Shown piece by piece: positions 1-5,674 of a stretch of 5,674 nt of DNA. Below the pieces are notes generated by a model. That model searched no databases. It saw nothing but the letters and a program-made list of their open reading frames with translations, and was not told the DNA's origin. The DNA is from DUAL01 sp036012565 (GTDB lineage Bacteria; Bacteroidota; Bacteroidia; Flavobacteriales; BACL11), in assembly GCA_036012565.1 (NCBI GenBank), contig DASCPP010000107.1, forward strand, positions 1-5,674, written 5' to 3'. How positions within the stretch are numbered: the first letter of the stretch is position 1; each line of letters starts with the position of its first letter. The position numbers and the translations under genes were made by a program.

Positions 1-1607
1 GGGTTGGAACGAGTAAAAGTAACCCACAGCCAATTAGAAAAATCCTCACTTACAAAAGTTGCATCATCTACTAAAGTAATAAGTCCTATCCCATCTAAAT
101 CCTGATTTTCTAAAGATGAAACAAGCTCGTTAATCTCACCTTTTCCTTCAATAACTAAATTCCCATTACTCACTAATTGCAGATTAGAAAACCCTTCAGG
201 CAAATTGATATTATCTATCTTCTCAGATAAAGTTCGTTTTATTTCCCCTGCAGCAGCTATCACCACTTTTGACCCCTCATTTAGTGCATCTCCACTATAG
301 TCCAAAGTATCAATTGTAGTTTTGGTCTGAAAATGTAAATCTCTTTTCCAATCTACTCTCTCTAAAAAGTGTGTAAAATATTCTTTCTCATCATTTACAT
401 TGGGAGAATTCTCATCATCACATATAAATAAATATTTAACTAATGACATTTGCCCTGTCCCTAAAATATGATTAGCAATAGTCAATAATTCTTGTGGTTT
501 TTTAGTTGGATTATAAGGGGTATATCGCTCGCTACCAACAGCTAATAAAAGTGGATGAACACCTGCTGCATCTACTGCATTTACAGCTTTAAGTCCTGGA
601 ATTTCTTTTTCAATTGCACTGCCACTTATTTCATGAATTAGTGCTCCAAACTGAGAATCTTCTTGAGGTGGACGACCTACAACTGTAAACGGCCAAATGG
701 CATTTTCTTTTGCATAAACCTTTTTTACTCGCATCACAGGAAAATCATGTTTTAGGCTATAATAACCCAGATGGTCTCCAAACGGTCCTTCTGGCTTTGT
801 TTCATTTGCATGGATTTCACCACATATTACAAAATCAGCATCTGCAGAAATTGTATAACCATCTTTCTTTGCATATCTGAATCTTCTTTTCCCTAAAACT
901 CCAGCAAAGGAAAGTTCACTCATTCCTTCTGGTAATGGCATCACAGCAGCAAAAGTATGTGATGGTGGCCCTCCAACAAAGATAGACACCTTTAACAACT
1001 CTCCAATCTTATTTGCTTTTTTCTGATGAATCCCAATCCCTCTATGAATTTGATAGTGCATTCCCACTTCTTTGTTCTGCACATAATCATTTCCCGAAAG
1101 TTGAATTCTGTACATTCCTAAATTTGAATTCATAATTCCAGTATTTTCAGGATCTTCAGAATATACTTGTGGTAAAGTAATAAAGGTTCCTCCATCTTTC
1201 TCCCAACATTTTATTTGAGGTAAATCTTCAATTTGTATTTCGTTAAACCCTCTAAATCTTACTTTTTTCGGAATTGCATAGATGCCATTTAAGGCAATAG
1301 AAATTGCCTTTATAGGATTCTTTAATGCAGAAACAGGATTTGTTTTTAACTTAATCAACTTCTTTACAGAATCCAAACTATCTCGAAATATGAGCTTACT
1401 CCTATCTAATGTTCCAAACAAATTAGAAACTGCTTTGAATTTACTTCCCTTTACATTCTCAAAAAATAAAGCCTTATCATTTTTAGCGAACTCATCCAAA
1501 TGAATGGTTGCCATATCCAAATCAGGATTTACCTCATCAGAAATTATTCTAATTTCATCTTTCCTCTCTAAATCAAAAATACATTGCTGTAAGGATTTAT
1601 AACTCAT
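1..1607 (-). CDS. UbiD-family prenylated-FMN decarboxylase, C-terminus cut by window edge
   Basis: Reading the minus strand from the ATG at 1605-1607 gives 535 uninterrupted codons to the window edge, starting MSYKSLQQCIFDLERKDEIR. UbiD-family enzymes are cytoplasmic, non-oxidative decarboxylases of aromatic or unsaturated acids that use prenylated FMN made by a UbiX partner. Visible family motifs are IMNSNLGMYRIQ (residues 158-169), GMHYQIHRG (182-190), SELSFAG (230-236) and PEGPFGDH (272-279). By analogy with characterised members, Arg167, Glu273 and Asp278 should form the catalytic E-R-D/E triad, while Asn162, a His in 184-188 and Glu231 should bind the metal and cofactor. The last visible stretch, WLWVTFTRSN (526-535), resembles the long (about 600-residue) forms, including the putative menaquinone decarboxylases of the futalosine pathway, so roughly 70-90 residues are probably missing. 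The family is certain. The substrate is not: no ubiX or mqn gene is visible, and other aromatic acid decarboxylases remain possible. Confidence 0.93.
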   Translation of the reverse strand, partial: MSYKSLQQCIFDLERKDEIRIISDEVNPDLDMATIHLDEFAKNDKALFFENVKGSKFKAVSNLFGTLDRSKLIFRDSLDSVKKLIKLKTNPVSALKNPIKAISIALNGIYAIPKKVRFRGFNEIQIEDLPQIKCWEKDGGTFITLPQVYSEDPENTGIMNSNLGMYRIQLSGNDYVQNKEVGMHYQIHRGIGIHQKKANKIGELLKVSIFVGGPPSHTFAAVMPLPEGMSELSFAGVLGKRRFRYAKKDGYTISADADFVICGEIHANETKPEGPFGDHLGYYSLKHDFPVMRVKKVYAKENAIWPFTVVGRPPQEDSQFGALIHEISGSAIEKEIPGLKAVNAVDAAGVHPLLLAVGSERYTPYNPTKKPQELLTIANHILGTGQMSLVKYLFICDDENSPNVNDEKEYFTHFLERVDWKRDLHFQTKTTIDTLDYSGDALNEGSKVVIAAAGEIKRTLSEKIDNINLPEGFSNLQLVSNGNLVIEGKGEINELVSSLENQDLDGIGLITLVDDATFVSEDFSNWLWVTFTRSN

Positions 1608-1618
1608 AGCCCAAAAAT

Positions 1619-1647
1619 AAAAAAAGGAAGCCGATTGACTTCCTTCT
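1619..1647 (-). terminator. Intrinsic terminator after gltA
   Basis: On the minus strand, 23 bases past the gltA stop, GGAAGTC (1637-1643) pairs with GGCTTCC (1626-1632) around a four-base AATC loop, with one G-T wobble. The stem can be extended outward by A-T pairs and is followed by a seven-T run (1619-1625). This is a canonical Rho-independent terminator ending the carA-eno-gltA unit. Its T-run ends only about a dozen bases before the start codon of the UbiD-family gene, so that gene must rely on read-through or on a promoter overlapping the hairpin. Confidence 0.85.
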
Positions 1648-1666
1648 TTTAAAAATTTAATTTTTA

Positions 1667-2953
1667 TTACCTGTTTCCTATAGAAACATACTTTCTTTCA
1701 TTTGCACCCGTATAAACTTGTCTTGGTCTTCCGATTGGCTCATGATTTTCTCTCATTTCTTTCCATTGAGCAATCCAACCAGGAAGTCTTCCTAAAGCAA
1801 ACATTACCGTAAACATATCTGTAGGAATGCCAAGTGCTCTGTAAATTATTCCTGAATAGAAATCTACATTAGGATATAAACCTCTTGCTTTAAAGTATTC
1901 ATCCTCCAGAGCTACTTTCTCTAATTTTTTAGCAATATCTAATACAGGATCGTCTATTCCAAGTTCAGCTAAAACATCATCAGCTGCTTTTTTAATGATA
2001 GTAGCTCTTGGATCAAAGTTTTTATAAACTCTATGTCCAAATCCCATCAATCTAAATGAATCTTCTTTATCTTTTGCTTTAGTAATATATTTATCTATAC
2101 CCCCTCCATCTTCTTTAATTTCTTCAAGCATTTCTATTACTGCTTGGTTTGCCCCTCCATGTAATGGTCCCCAAAGTGCTGCAATTCCTGCTGAAATAGA
2201 AGCATATAAACTTGCGTGTGATGAACCTACAATTCTAACAGTAGAAGCCGAACAGTTTTGTTCGTGATCAGCATGAAGAATTAGAAGTTTGTCTAATGCT
2301 TTAGCAATAACAGGGTTAACATCATAATCCACAGTAGGTAAAGAGAACATCATTCGAACAAAGTTCTCACAATACCCTAAAGAGTTGTCAGGATAAATTA
2401 CGGGTTGCCTCATTCTATTTTTAAAACTCCAAGCTGCTAGAGTAGGTAGTTTTGCAATGGAACGAATTATTGTTCCGTTCACTTCTTCTGCTGAACGATT
2501 TGGATCTAAGGATTTTGGATAAAATGCAGTAAGGGATGAAACCAAAGAAGACAACACTCCCATTGGATGAGATTTAGATGGAAACCCATCTAATATCGCC
2601 CTTACATCCTCATGCACTAATGTATGTTTTGAAACTTCTTCTTGAAAATTATCTAATTCCTCAGAATTTGGTAATTCTCCATAAATAAGCAGAAAAGCTA
2701 CCTCAAGAAAAGTTGATTTCTCGGCTAACTCTTCAATAGAATAACCTCTGTATCTTAGAATTCCTTTTTCACCATTTAAAAAGGTTATAGAACTTTCAGT
2801 AGATCCCGTATTCTTGAATCCTTTATCCAATGTAATAATTCCTGTTTCTTGTCTGAGTCTACTTATATCAATTGCAGTTTCATTTTCAGTTCCGATAACA
2901 ACCGGAAGCTTTATTTTTTTTCCGTCAAAATGTAATTCTGCTTTTTTTGTCAT
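1667..2953 (-). CDS. gltA: Citrate synthase (type I, GltA-like)
   Basis: This gene encodes 428 residues, close to the 427 of E. coli GltA. The enzyme condenses acetyl-CoA with oxaloacetate to citrate, the entry step of the TCA cycle, in the cytoplasm. The sequence aligns over its whole length with the hexameric bacterial type: LHADHEQNCSAST (226-238), WGPLHGGANQ (261-270) with catalytic His265, GFGHRVYKNFDPRA (304-317) with His307, PNVDFYSG (361-368) with catalytic Asp364, and substrate-binding arginines around 316, 389 and 409 (GRPRQVYTG). The N-terminal small beta domain typical of Gram-negative type I enzymes is present, so NADH sensitivity is possible but not shown. The ATG at 2951-2953 gives the usual family start, 19 bases after the eno stop. 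No strong Shine-Dalgarno sequence is seen, as is usual in Bacteroidota. A hairpin terminator follows, making this the last gene of the unit. A 2-methylcitrate synthase is a less likely alternative, given the close GltA likeness and the place next to eno. Confidence 0.97.
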   Translation of the reverse strand: MTKKAELHFDGKKIKLPVVIGTENETAIDISRLRQETGIITLDKGFKNTGSTESSITFLNGEKGILRYRGYSIEELAEKSTFLEVAFLLIYGELPNSEELDNFQEEVSKHTLVHEDVRAILDGFPSKSHPMGVLSSLVSSLTAFYPKSLDPNRSAEEVNGTIIRSIAKLPTLAAWSFKNRMRQPVIYPDNSLGYCENFVRMMFSLPTVDYDVNPVIAKALDKLLILHADHEQNCSASTVRIVGSSHASLYASISAGIAALWGPLHGGANQAVIEMLEEIKEDGGGIDKYITKAKDKEDSFRLMGFGHRVYKNFDPRATIIKKAADDVLAELGIDDPVLDIAKKLEKVALEDEYFKARGLYPNVDFYSGIIYRALGIPTDMFTVMFALGRLPGWIAQWKEMRENHEPIGRPRQVYTGANERKYVSIGNR

Positions 2954-2972
2954 AATTCGTGCATTTTCTTAA

Positions 2973-4259
2973 TCAGCCCAATATAATACTTTTTCCAGGA
3001 TAAATAGCATCTTTTCCTAAAAATTCTTCAATTCTTAAAAGCTGATTGTATTTTGCCATTCTGTCGGAACGAGATGCTGAACCTGTTTTTATTTGCCCAC
3101 AATTAAGCGCAACAGCTAAATCTGCAATTGTAGTATCTTCCGTTTCACCCGATCTGTGACTCATTACAGAAGTGTAGGAATTATTTTGAGCCATTTTTAC
3201 AGCACTAATTGTCTCAGTTAATGTTCCAATCTGATTTACTTTTATCAAAATAGAGTTTGCAACTCCATTATCAATACCTCTTCCTAAACGATCGACATTA
3301 GTTACAAATAAATCATCCCCCACCAATTGTACTTTATCTCCAATTTTATCTGTCAAGAGTTTCCAAGCATCCCAATCATCTTCATCCAAACCATCTTCAA
3401 TGGAAATGATTGGATATTTTTTTGTCCAATTTTCCCAGTAAGCCACCATTTCAGCAGGTGTTCGTTTATCTCCTGTTGACTGGTGAAAATGATACATATT
3501 TTCTTCTGCATTATAAAATTCGGATGCAGCAGCATCCATTGCAATATACATATCTTCACCAGGGCGATAGCCAGCAGTTTCAATAGCTTTCAAAACCACT
3601 TCAATTGCTTCTTCATTCGAGCCTAAGTTAGGAGCAAAACCTCCCTCATCTCCAACATTAGTGGAATAATTCTGATTTTTAAGCTCCGCTTTTAAATGAT
3701 GAAAAACTTCCGTTCCCATTTGCAAAGCATGGGAAAAAGAAGATGCGCCAATTGGCATTACCATAAATTCCTGAAAATCGATACTATTATCGGCATGCGA
3801 ACCACCATTTAGAATATTCATCATAGGGATTGGTAAAGTATGGGCCTTATCACCGCCAATATAAGCAGACAAATTTTTGTTTTGTTCAATTGAAGCAGCC
3901 TTTGCAGCAGCCATGGAAACAGCCAAAATAGCATTAGCTCCCAAATTAGCTTTGTTTGGAGTACCGTCTAAGTCAATCATTTTGTTGTCAATAAAAGACT
4001 GTTCGCTTACTTCACACCCAACAATTGAATTCTGTATTTCAGTTCTAATATTATTTACAGCATTCAAAACTCCCTTTCCCAAATAGCTGTTTTTATCACC
4101 ATCTCTTAACTCAACAGCCTCATGCTTTCCGGTAGATGCTCCTGATGGAACTGCTGCCCTTCCCATAATTCCTTTATCAGTAAATACTTCAGCCTCAACT
4201 GTTGGGTTGCCTCTTGAATCTAATATTTGACGTGCATGTATATTTACAATTTTACTCAT
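2973..4259 (-). CDS. eno: Enolase (phosphopyruvate hydratase)
   Basis: The product is a complete 428-residue enolase, which interconverts 2-phosphoglycerate and phosphoenolpyruvate in glycolysis and gluconeogenesis. In bacteria it is a Mg-dependent cytoplasmic enzyme. The N-terminal domain opens with IHARQILDSRGNPTVE (7-22), and the mobile catalytic loop VPSGASTGKHEA lies at 37-48. Active-site His155 is in NGGSHADN, and Glu164 (DFQEFM) and Glu205 (GDEGGFAP) are present. The three Mg ligands are Asp242 (MDAAASE), Glu288 (SIEDG) and Asp315 (GDDL). Catalytic Lys340 sits in the enolase signature ILIKVNQIGTLTE (337-349), followed by SHRSGETED (367-375) and Lys391 (IKTGS). No key residue is missing. 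The ATG at 4257-4259 overlaps the carA TGA in the sequence ATGA, which points to translational coupling with carA. gltA follows after 19 bases, probably on the same transcript. Confidence 0.98.
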   Translation of the reverse strand: MSKIVNIHARQILDSRGNPTVEAEVFTDKGIMGRAAVPSGASTGKHEAVELRDGDKNSYLGKGVLNAVNNIRTEIQNSIVGCEVSEQSFIDNKMIDLDGTPNKANLGANAILAVSMAAAKAASIEQNKNLSAYIGGDKAHTLPIPMMNILNGGSHADNSIDFQEFMVMPIGASSFSHALQMGTEVFHHLKAELKNQNYSTNVGDEGGFAPNLGSNEEAIEVVLKAIETAGYRPGEDMYIAMDAAASEFYNAEENMYHFHQSTGDKRTPAEMVAYWENWTKKYPIISIEDGLDEDDWDAWKLLTDKIGDKVQLVGDDLFVTNVDRLGRGIDNGVANSILIKVNQIGTLTETISAVKMAQNNSYTSVMSHRSGETEDTTIADLAVALNCGQIKTGSASRSDRMAKYNQLLRIEEFLGKDAIYPGKSIILG

Positions 4260-5371
4260 TTGTTATTCTTATGATTTTTAATATTGCTTACAAACTGATC
4301 AAACAAATACCTTGAATCATGAGGGCCAGGAGAAGCTTCAGGATGGTATTGCACAGAAAAACAATTCTTATTTAAGAGTTTGATTCCTTCAACAGTGTTG
4401 TCATTCAAATTCACATGCGTTACTTCAACATTTGGATTATTTTTTATGTCTTCCTCAGAAATCCCAAAACCATGATTTTGTGAAGTTACTTCTGCTTTTC
4501 CACTGCTTAAATTTATAACAGGATGATTAATCCCTCTGTGTCCGTTATGCATTTTATAAGTTGCTATACCTTCCGACAAAGCCAATGCTTGATGTCCTAA
4601 ACAAATACCAAAAACTGGATTACTATTTTCTGTTATTTTCTTTACCTCTTCAATCACCTCTGGCATGGCAGAAGGATCACCAGGACCATTGGATAAAAAG
4701 AAGCCATTTGGATTCCAAGCGTTCATTTCCTGATAAGAAGCATGCATTGGAAAAACTTGCAAATAACAATCTCTATCAGAAAGACATTTTAAAATATTTC
4801 GTTTTACACCAATATCGAGAACTGCAACTTTGTATTTTGCTTTTTCATCTCCAAAGAAATAGGATTTTTCAGTAGTAACTTTTGATGAAAGTTCCAATCC
4901 CTCCATAGAAGGAACTTTTTCTAATTGCTTTTGCAAAGTATAAATATCAGTTGTTTCAGAAGATATAATGGCATTCATAGCCCCTTTATCTCTAATATAT
5001 CTCACAAGAGCTCTAGTATCCACATCAGTAACTACTACTTTGTTCTGATCCTGAAAATACTGATATAAATCGCCTTTCGCCACCTCACGAGAAAATCCAT
5101 TATTAAAATTCTTACATATCAATCCAGCAATTTTCATAGAGTCAGATTCTACCTCATCAGCATGTACGCCATAATTACCAATATGAGCATTAGTAGTTAT
5201 CATCAATTGCCCATAATAAGAAGGGTCAGTAAACACCTCCTGATAACCAGTCATTCCTGTATTAAAGCAAATTTCACCTGTAGCTATCCCTGAAATACCA
5301 ACAGATTTTCCATGAAAAATCATTCCGTCCTCTAAAAGAACAACTGCATTATTTTGTTTTTTATACTTCAT
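4256..5371 (-). CDS. carA: Carbamoyl-phosphate synthase small (glutaminase) subunit
   Basis: This 371-residue protein is the glutamine amidotransferase subunit of carbamoyl-phosphate synthetase. It hydrolyses glutamine and channels ammonia to the large subunit CarB for carbamoyl phosphate, the precursor of pyrimidines and arginine. The N-terminal CarA-specific domain (about 6-140) carries the family motif GEICFNTGMTGYQEVFTDPSY (32-52) and VDTRALVRYIRDKGAMNA (117-134). The class I amidotransferase domain (about 181-365) contains LSNGPGDP (226-233), the nucleophile Cys257 in FGICLGHQ, and His343 and Glu345 in QYHPEASPGP, so the catalytic triad is complete. Its length is normal for the family. 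The ATG at 5369-5371 puts the conserved region at the usual distance, and the start lies about 30 bases after the terminator that closes the upstream gene. Its TGA overlaps the eno ATG. carB is not in this window, so the two subunits are not encoded side by side on the downstream flank. Confidence 0.97.
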   Translation of the reverse strand: MKYKKQNNAVVLLEDGMIFHGKSVGISGIATGEICFNTGMTGYQEVFTDPSYYGQLMITTNAHIGNYGVHADEVESDSMKIAGLICKNFNNGFSREVAKGDLYQYFQDQNKVVVTDVDTRALVRYIRDKGAMNAIISSETTDIYTLQKQLEKVPSMEGLELSSKVTTEKSYFFGDEKAKYKVAVLDIGVKRNILKCLSDRDCYLQVFPMHASYQEMNAWNPNGFFLSNGPGDPSAMPEVIEEVKKITENSNPVFGICLGHQALALSEGIATYKMHNGHRGINHPVINLSSGKAEVTSQNHGFGISEEDIKNNPNVEVTHVNLNDNTVEGIKLLNKNCFSVQYHPEASPGPHDSRYLFDQFVSNIKNHKNNK

Positions 5372-5459
5372 TATTTGATTAAAATATTGGAAATAAAATT
5401 AAAAAAAAGGACAAAGCACGTAAAGCTTTATCCTTTTATTTTTTAAAACAATTGAAGAT
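5372..5459. other. Intergenic spacer between the L17-like gene and carA
   Basis: This 88-base, very AT-rich gap holds the intrinsic terminator described separately. The roughly 29 bases between the T-run and the carA ATG (5372-5400) are nearly all A and T. A carA promoter could sit here or overlap the hairpin, but I find no full match to the Bacteroidota -7 element TAnnTTTG. The nearest fits (TATTTCCA, TATTTTAA on the minus strand) are partial. No Shine-Dalgarno sequence is seen before carA. Confidence 0.5.
5401..5433 (-). terminator. Intrinsic terminator after the L17-like gene
   Basis: On the minus strand, GGATAAAGC (5425-5433) pairs with GCTTTGTCC (5409-5417) across a seven-base loop, with one T-G wobble. 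A run of eight T follows (5401-5408). The stem begins about 26 bases past the TAA of the upstream gene. It probably ends the long ribosomal protein/rpoA transcript and makes carA the start of a new unit, unless the terminator is leaky. Confidence 0.85.
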
Positions 5460-5674
5460 TTATTCATCTTTCTTCTGCTCATCTGAATTATCTTCTGTTT
5501 CTTGAACATCTTCTGCTTTTGGTTCTTCTTCAGCTACTTCCTTAGTTGCAGGAGCTTCCTCAGTAGTTTCTTCTGCTTTTGGTTCTTCTTCAGCTACTTC
5601 CTTAGTTGCAGGAGCTTCCTCAGTAGTTTCTTCTGCTTTTGGTTCTTCTTCAGCTACTTCCTTAGTTGCAGGAG
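5460..5674 (-). CDS. rplQ: C-terminal acidic repeat tail of a probable 50S ribosomal protein L17 (5' end outside window)
   Basis: The minus strand is open from the window edge to a TAA at 5460-5462, giving 70 visible residues that end in SDEQKKDE. Only a low-complexity tail is visible: a 20-residue unit, ETTEEAPATKEVAEEEPKAE, repeated without change, then a short unique acidic end (DVQETEDNSDEQKKDE). Each unit has eight Glu and two Lys, so the tail is strongly acidic and almost certainly disordered. No L17 core domain is in view. The identification rests on position: in Bacteroidota rplQ, the last gene of the rpoA cluster, is commonly followed by carA, eno and gltA, and L17 of this phylum often carries an Ala/Glu/Lys-rich extension. 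A bS16-like protein, which can have a similar tail in this phylum, or an unrelated acidic protein are the alternatives. The terminator just downstream fits the end of a long ribosomal operon. Confidence 0.6.
   Translation of the reverse strand, partial: PATKEVAEEEPKAEETTEEAPATKEVAEEEPKAEETTEEAPATKEVAEEEPKAEDVQETEDNSDEQKKDE
5509..5674. repeat. Perfect 60-bp in-frame tandem repeat, at least 2.7 copies
   Basis: Bases 5521-5580 and 5581-5640 are identical, and 5641-5674 repeats the first 34 bases of the same unit. The match also extends left to 5509 (the end of the preceding unit), before breaking at 5508. The period is 60 bp, so each copy adds 20 codons to the acidic tail without a frame change. 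Identity at synonymous positions means recent duplication or ongoing homogenisation. The array runs off the right edge, so the true copy number is unknown. Confidence 0.97.

Noticed and set aside
1282..1503. Plus-strand open frame of 73 codons
   Set aside because: It lies wholly antisense to the UbiD-family coding region, has no recognisable domain, and is explained by the strong coding signal on the other strand.
2951..2967. Four-codon mini-ORF (ATG CAC GAA TTA TGA) overlapping the gltA start
   Set aside because: It is too short and lies in an AT-rich 19-base gap where such a frame easily arises by chance. Nothing supports a leader-peptide role.
3353..3583. Minus-strand open frame of 76 codons inside eno
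   Set aside because: It is a frame-shifted reading of conserved enolase sequence, with no family resemblance of its own.
3877..4086. Plus-strand open frame of 69 codons opposite eno
   Set aside because: It is an antisense shadow of conserved enolase codons, with no start context or domain.
4561..4875. Plus-strand open frame of 104 codons opposite carA
   Set aside because: It is antisense to the CarA amidotransferase domain, which carries all the expected catalytic motifs. The shadow translation looks like no known protein.
5372..5413. Possible carA promoter: TTG in the hairpin with TATTTCCA about 16-17 bases downstream on the minus strand
   Set aside because: Only the TA and one T match the TAnnTTTG -7 element, so it is not distinguishable from AT-rich background.
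5509..5674. CRISPR array or mobile-element repeat as an explanation for the tandem repeats
   Set aside because: The repeats are directly adjacent with no spacers, have a 60-bp period, and stay in frame with a coding sequence that ends in a stop and a terminator. A coding minisatellite explains them fully.

Overview
The window is an AT-rich bacterial chromosome segment in which every supported gene lies on the minus strand. From right to left, in the direction of transcription, it holds the tail of a gene inferred to be rplQ (ribosomal protein L17), carA, eno, gltA and the first 535 codons of a UbiD-family decarboxylase gene. From my knowledge of Bacteroidota genomes, a run of rplQ-carA-eno-gltA just downstream of the rpoA ribosomal cluster is typical of that phylum. 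The lack of clear Shine-Dalgarno sequences and the acidic Ala/Glu tail on the ribosomal protein fit this. A Cytophagales-type marine or soil bacterium is my best guess. The phylum is fairly secure, the order is not.

Layout. 5460-5674 encodes only a low-complexity acidic C-terminus, built from perfect 60-bp tandem repeats that run off the window edge. An intrinsic terminator (about 5401-5433) separates it from carA (4256-5371). carA and eno (2973-4259) overlap by four bases (ATGA), and gltA (1667-2953) follows eno after 19 bases, so carA-eno-gltA looks like one transcription unit. It ends at a second intrinsic terminator (about 1619-1647). The UbiD-family gene starts at 1607, only 12 bases beyond the terminator's T-run, and is cut by the left edge of the window.

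Function. CarA supplies ammonia from glutamine for carbamoyl phosphate, which feeds pyrimidines and arginine. Enolase makes phosphoenolpyruvate in glycolysis, and citrate synthase commits acetyl-CoA to the TCA cycle. The UbiD-type enzyme is probably a prenylated-FMN decarboxylase, possibly of the late futalosine menaquinone pathway. Together they are core carbon, nucleotide and perhaps quinone metabolism downstream of the ribosomal protein cluster. The catalytic residues I could check are present in all four enzymes.

I see no mobile element, CRISPR array, tRNA, rRNA or defence system, and no convincing novel system. The points most worth a second look are the perfect repeat in the ribosomal protein tail and the very tight terminator/start arrangement before the UbiD-family gene.
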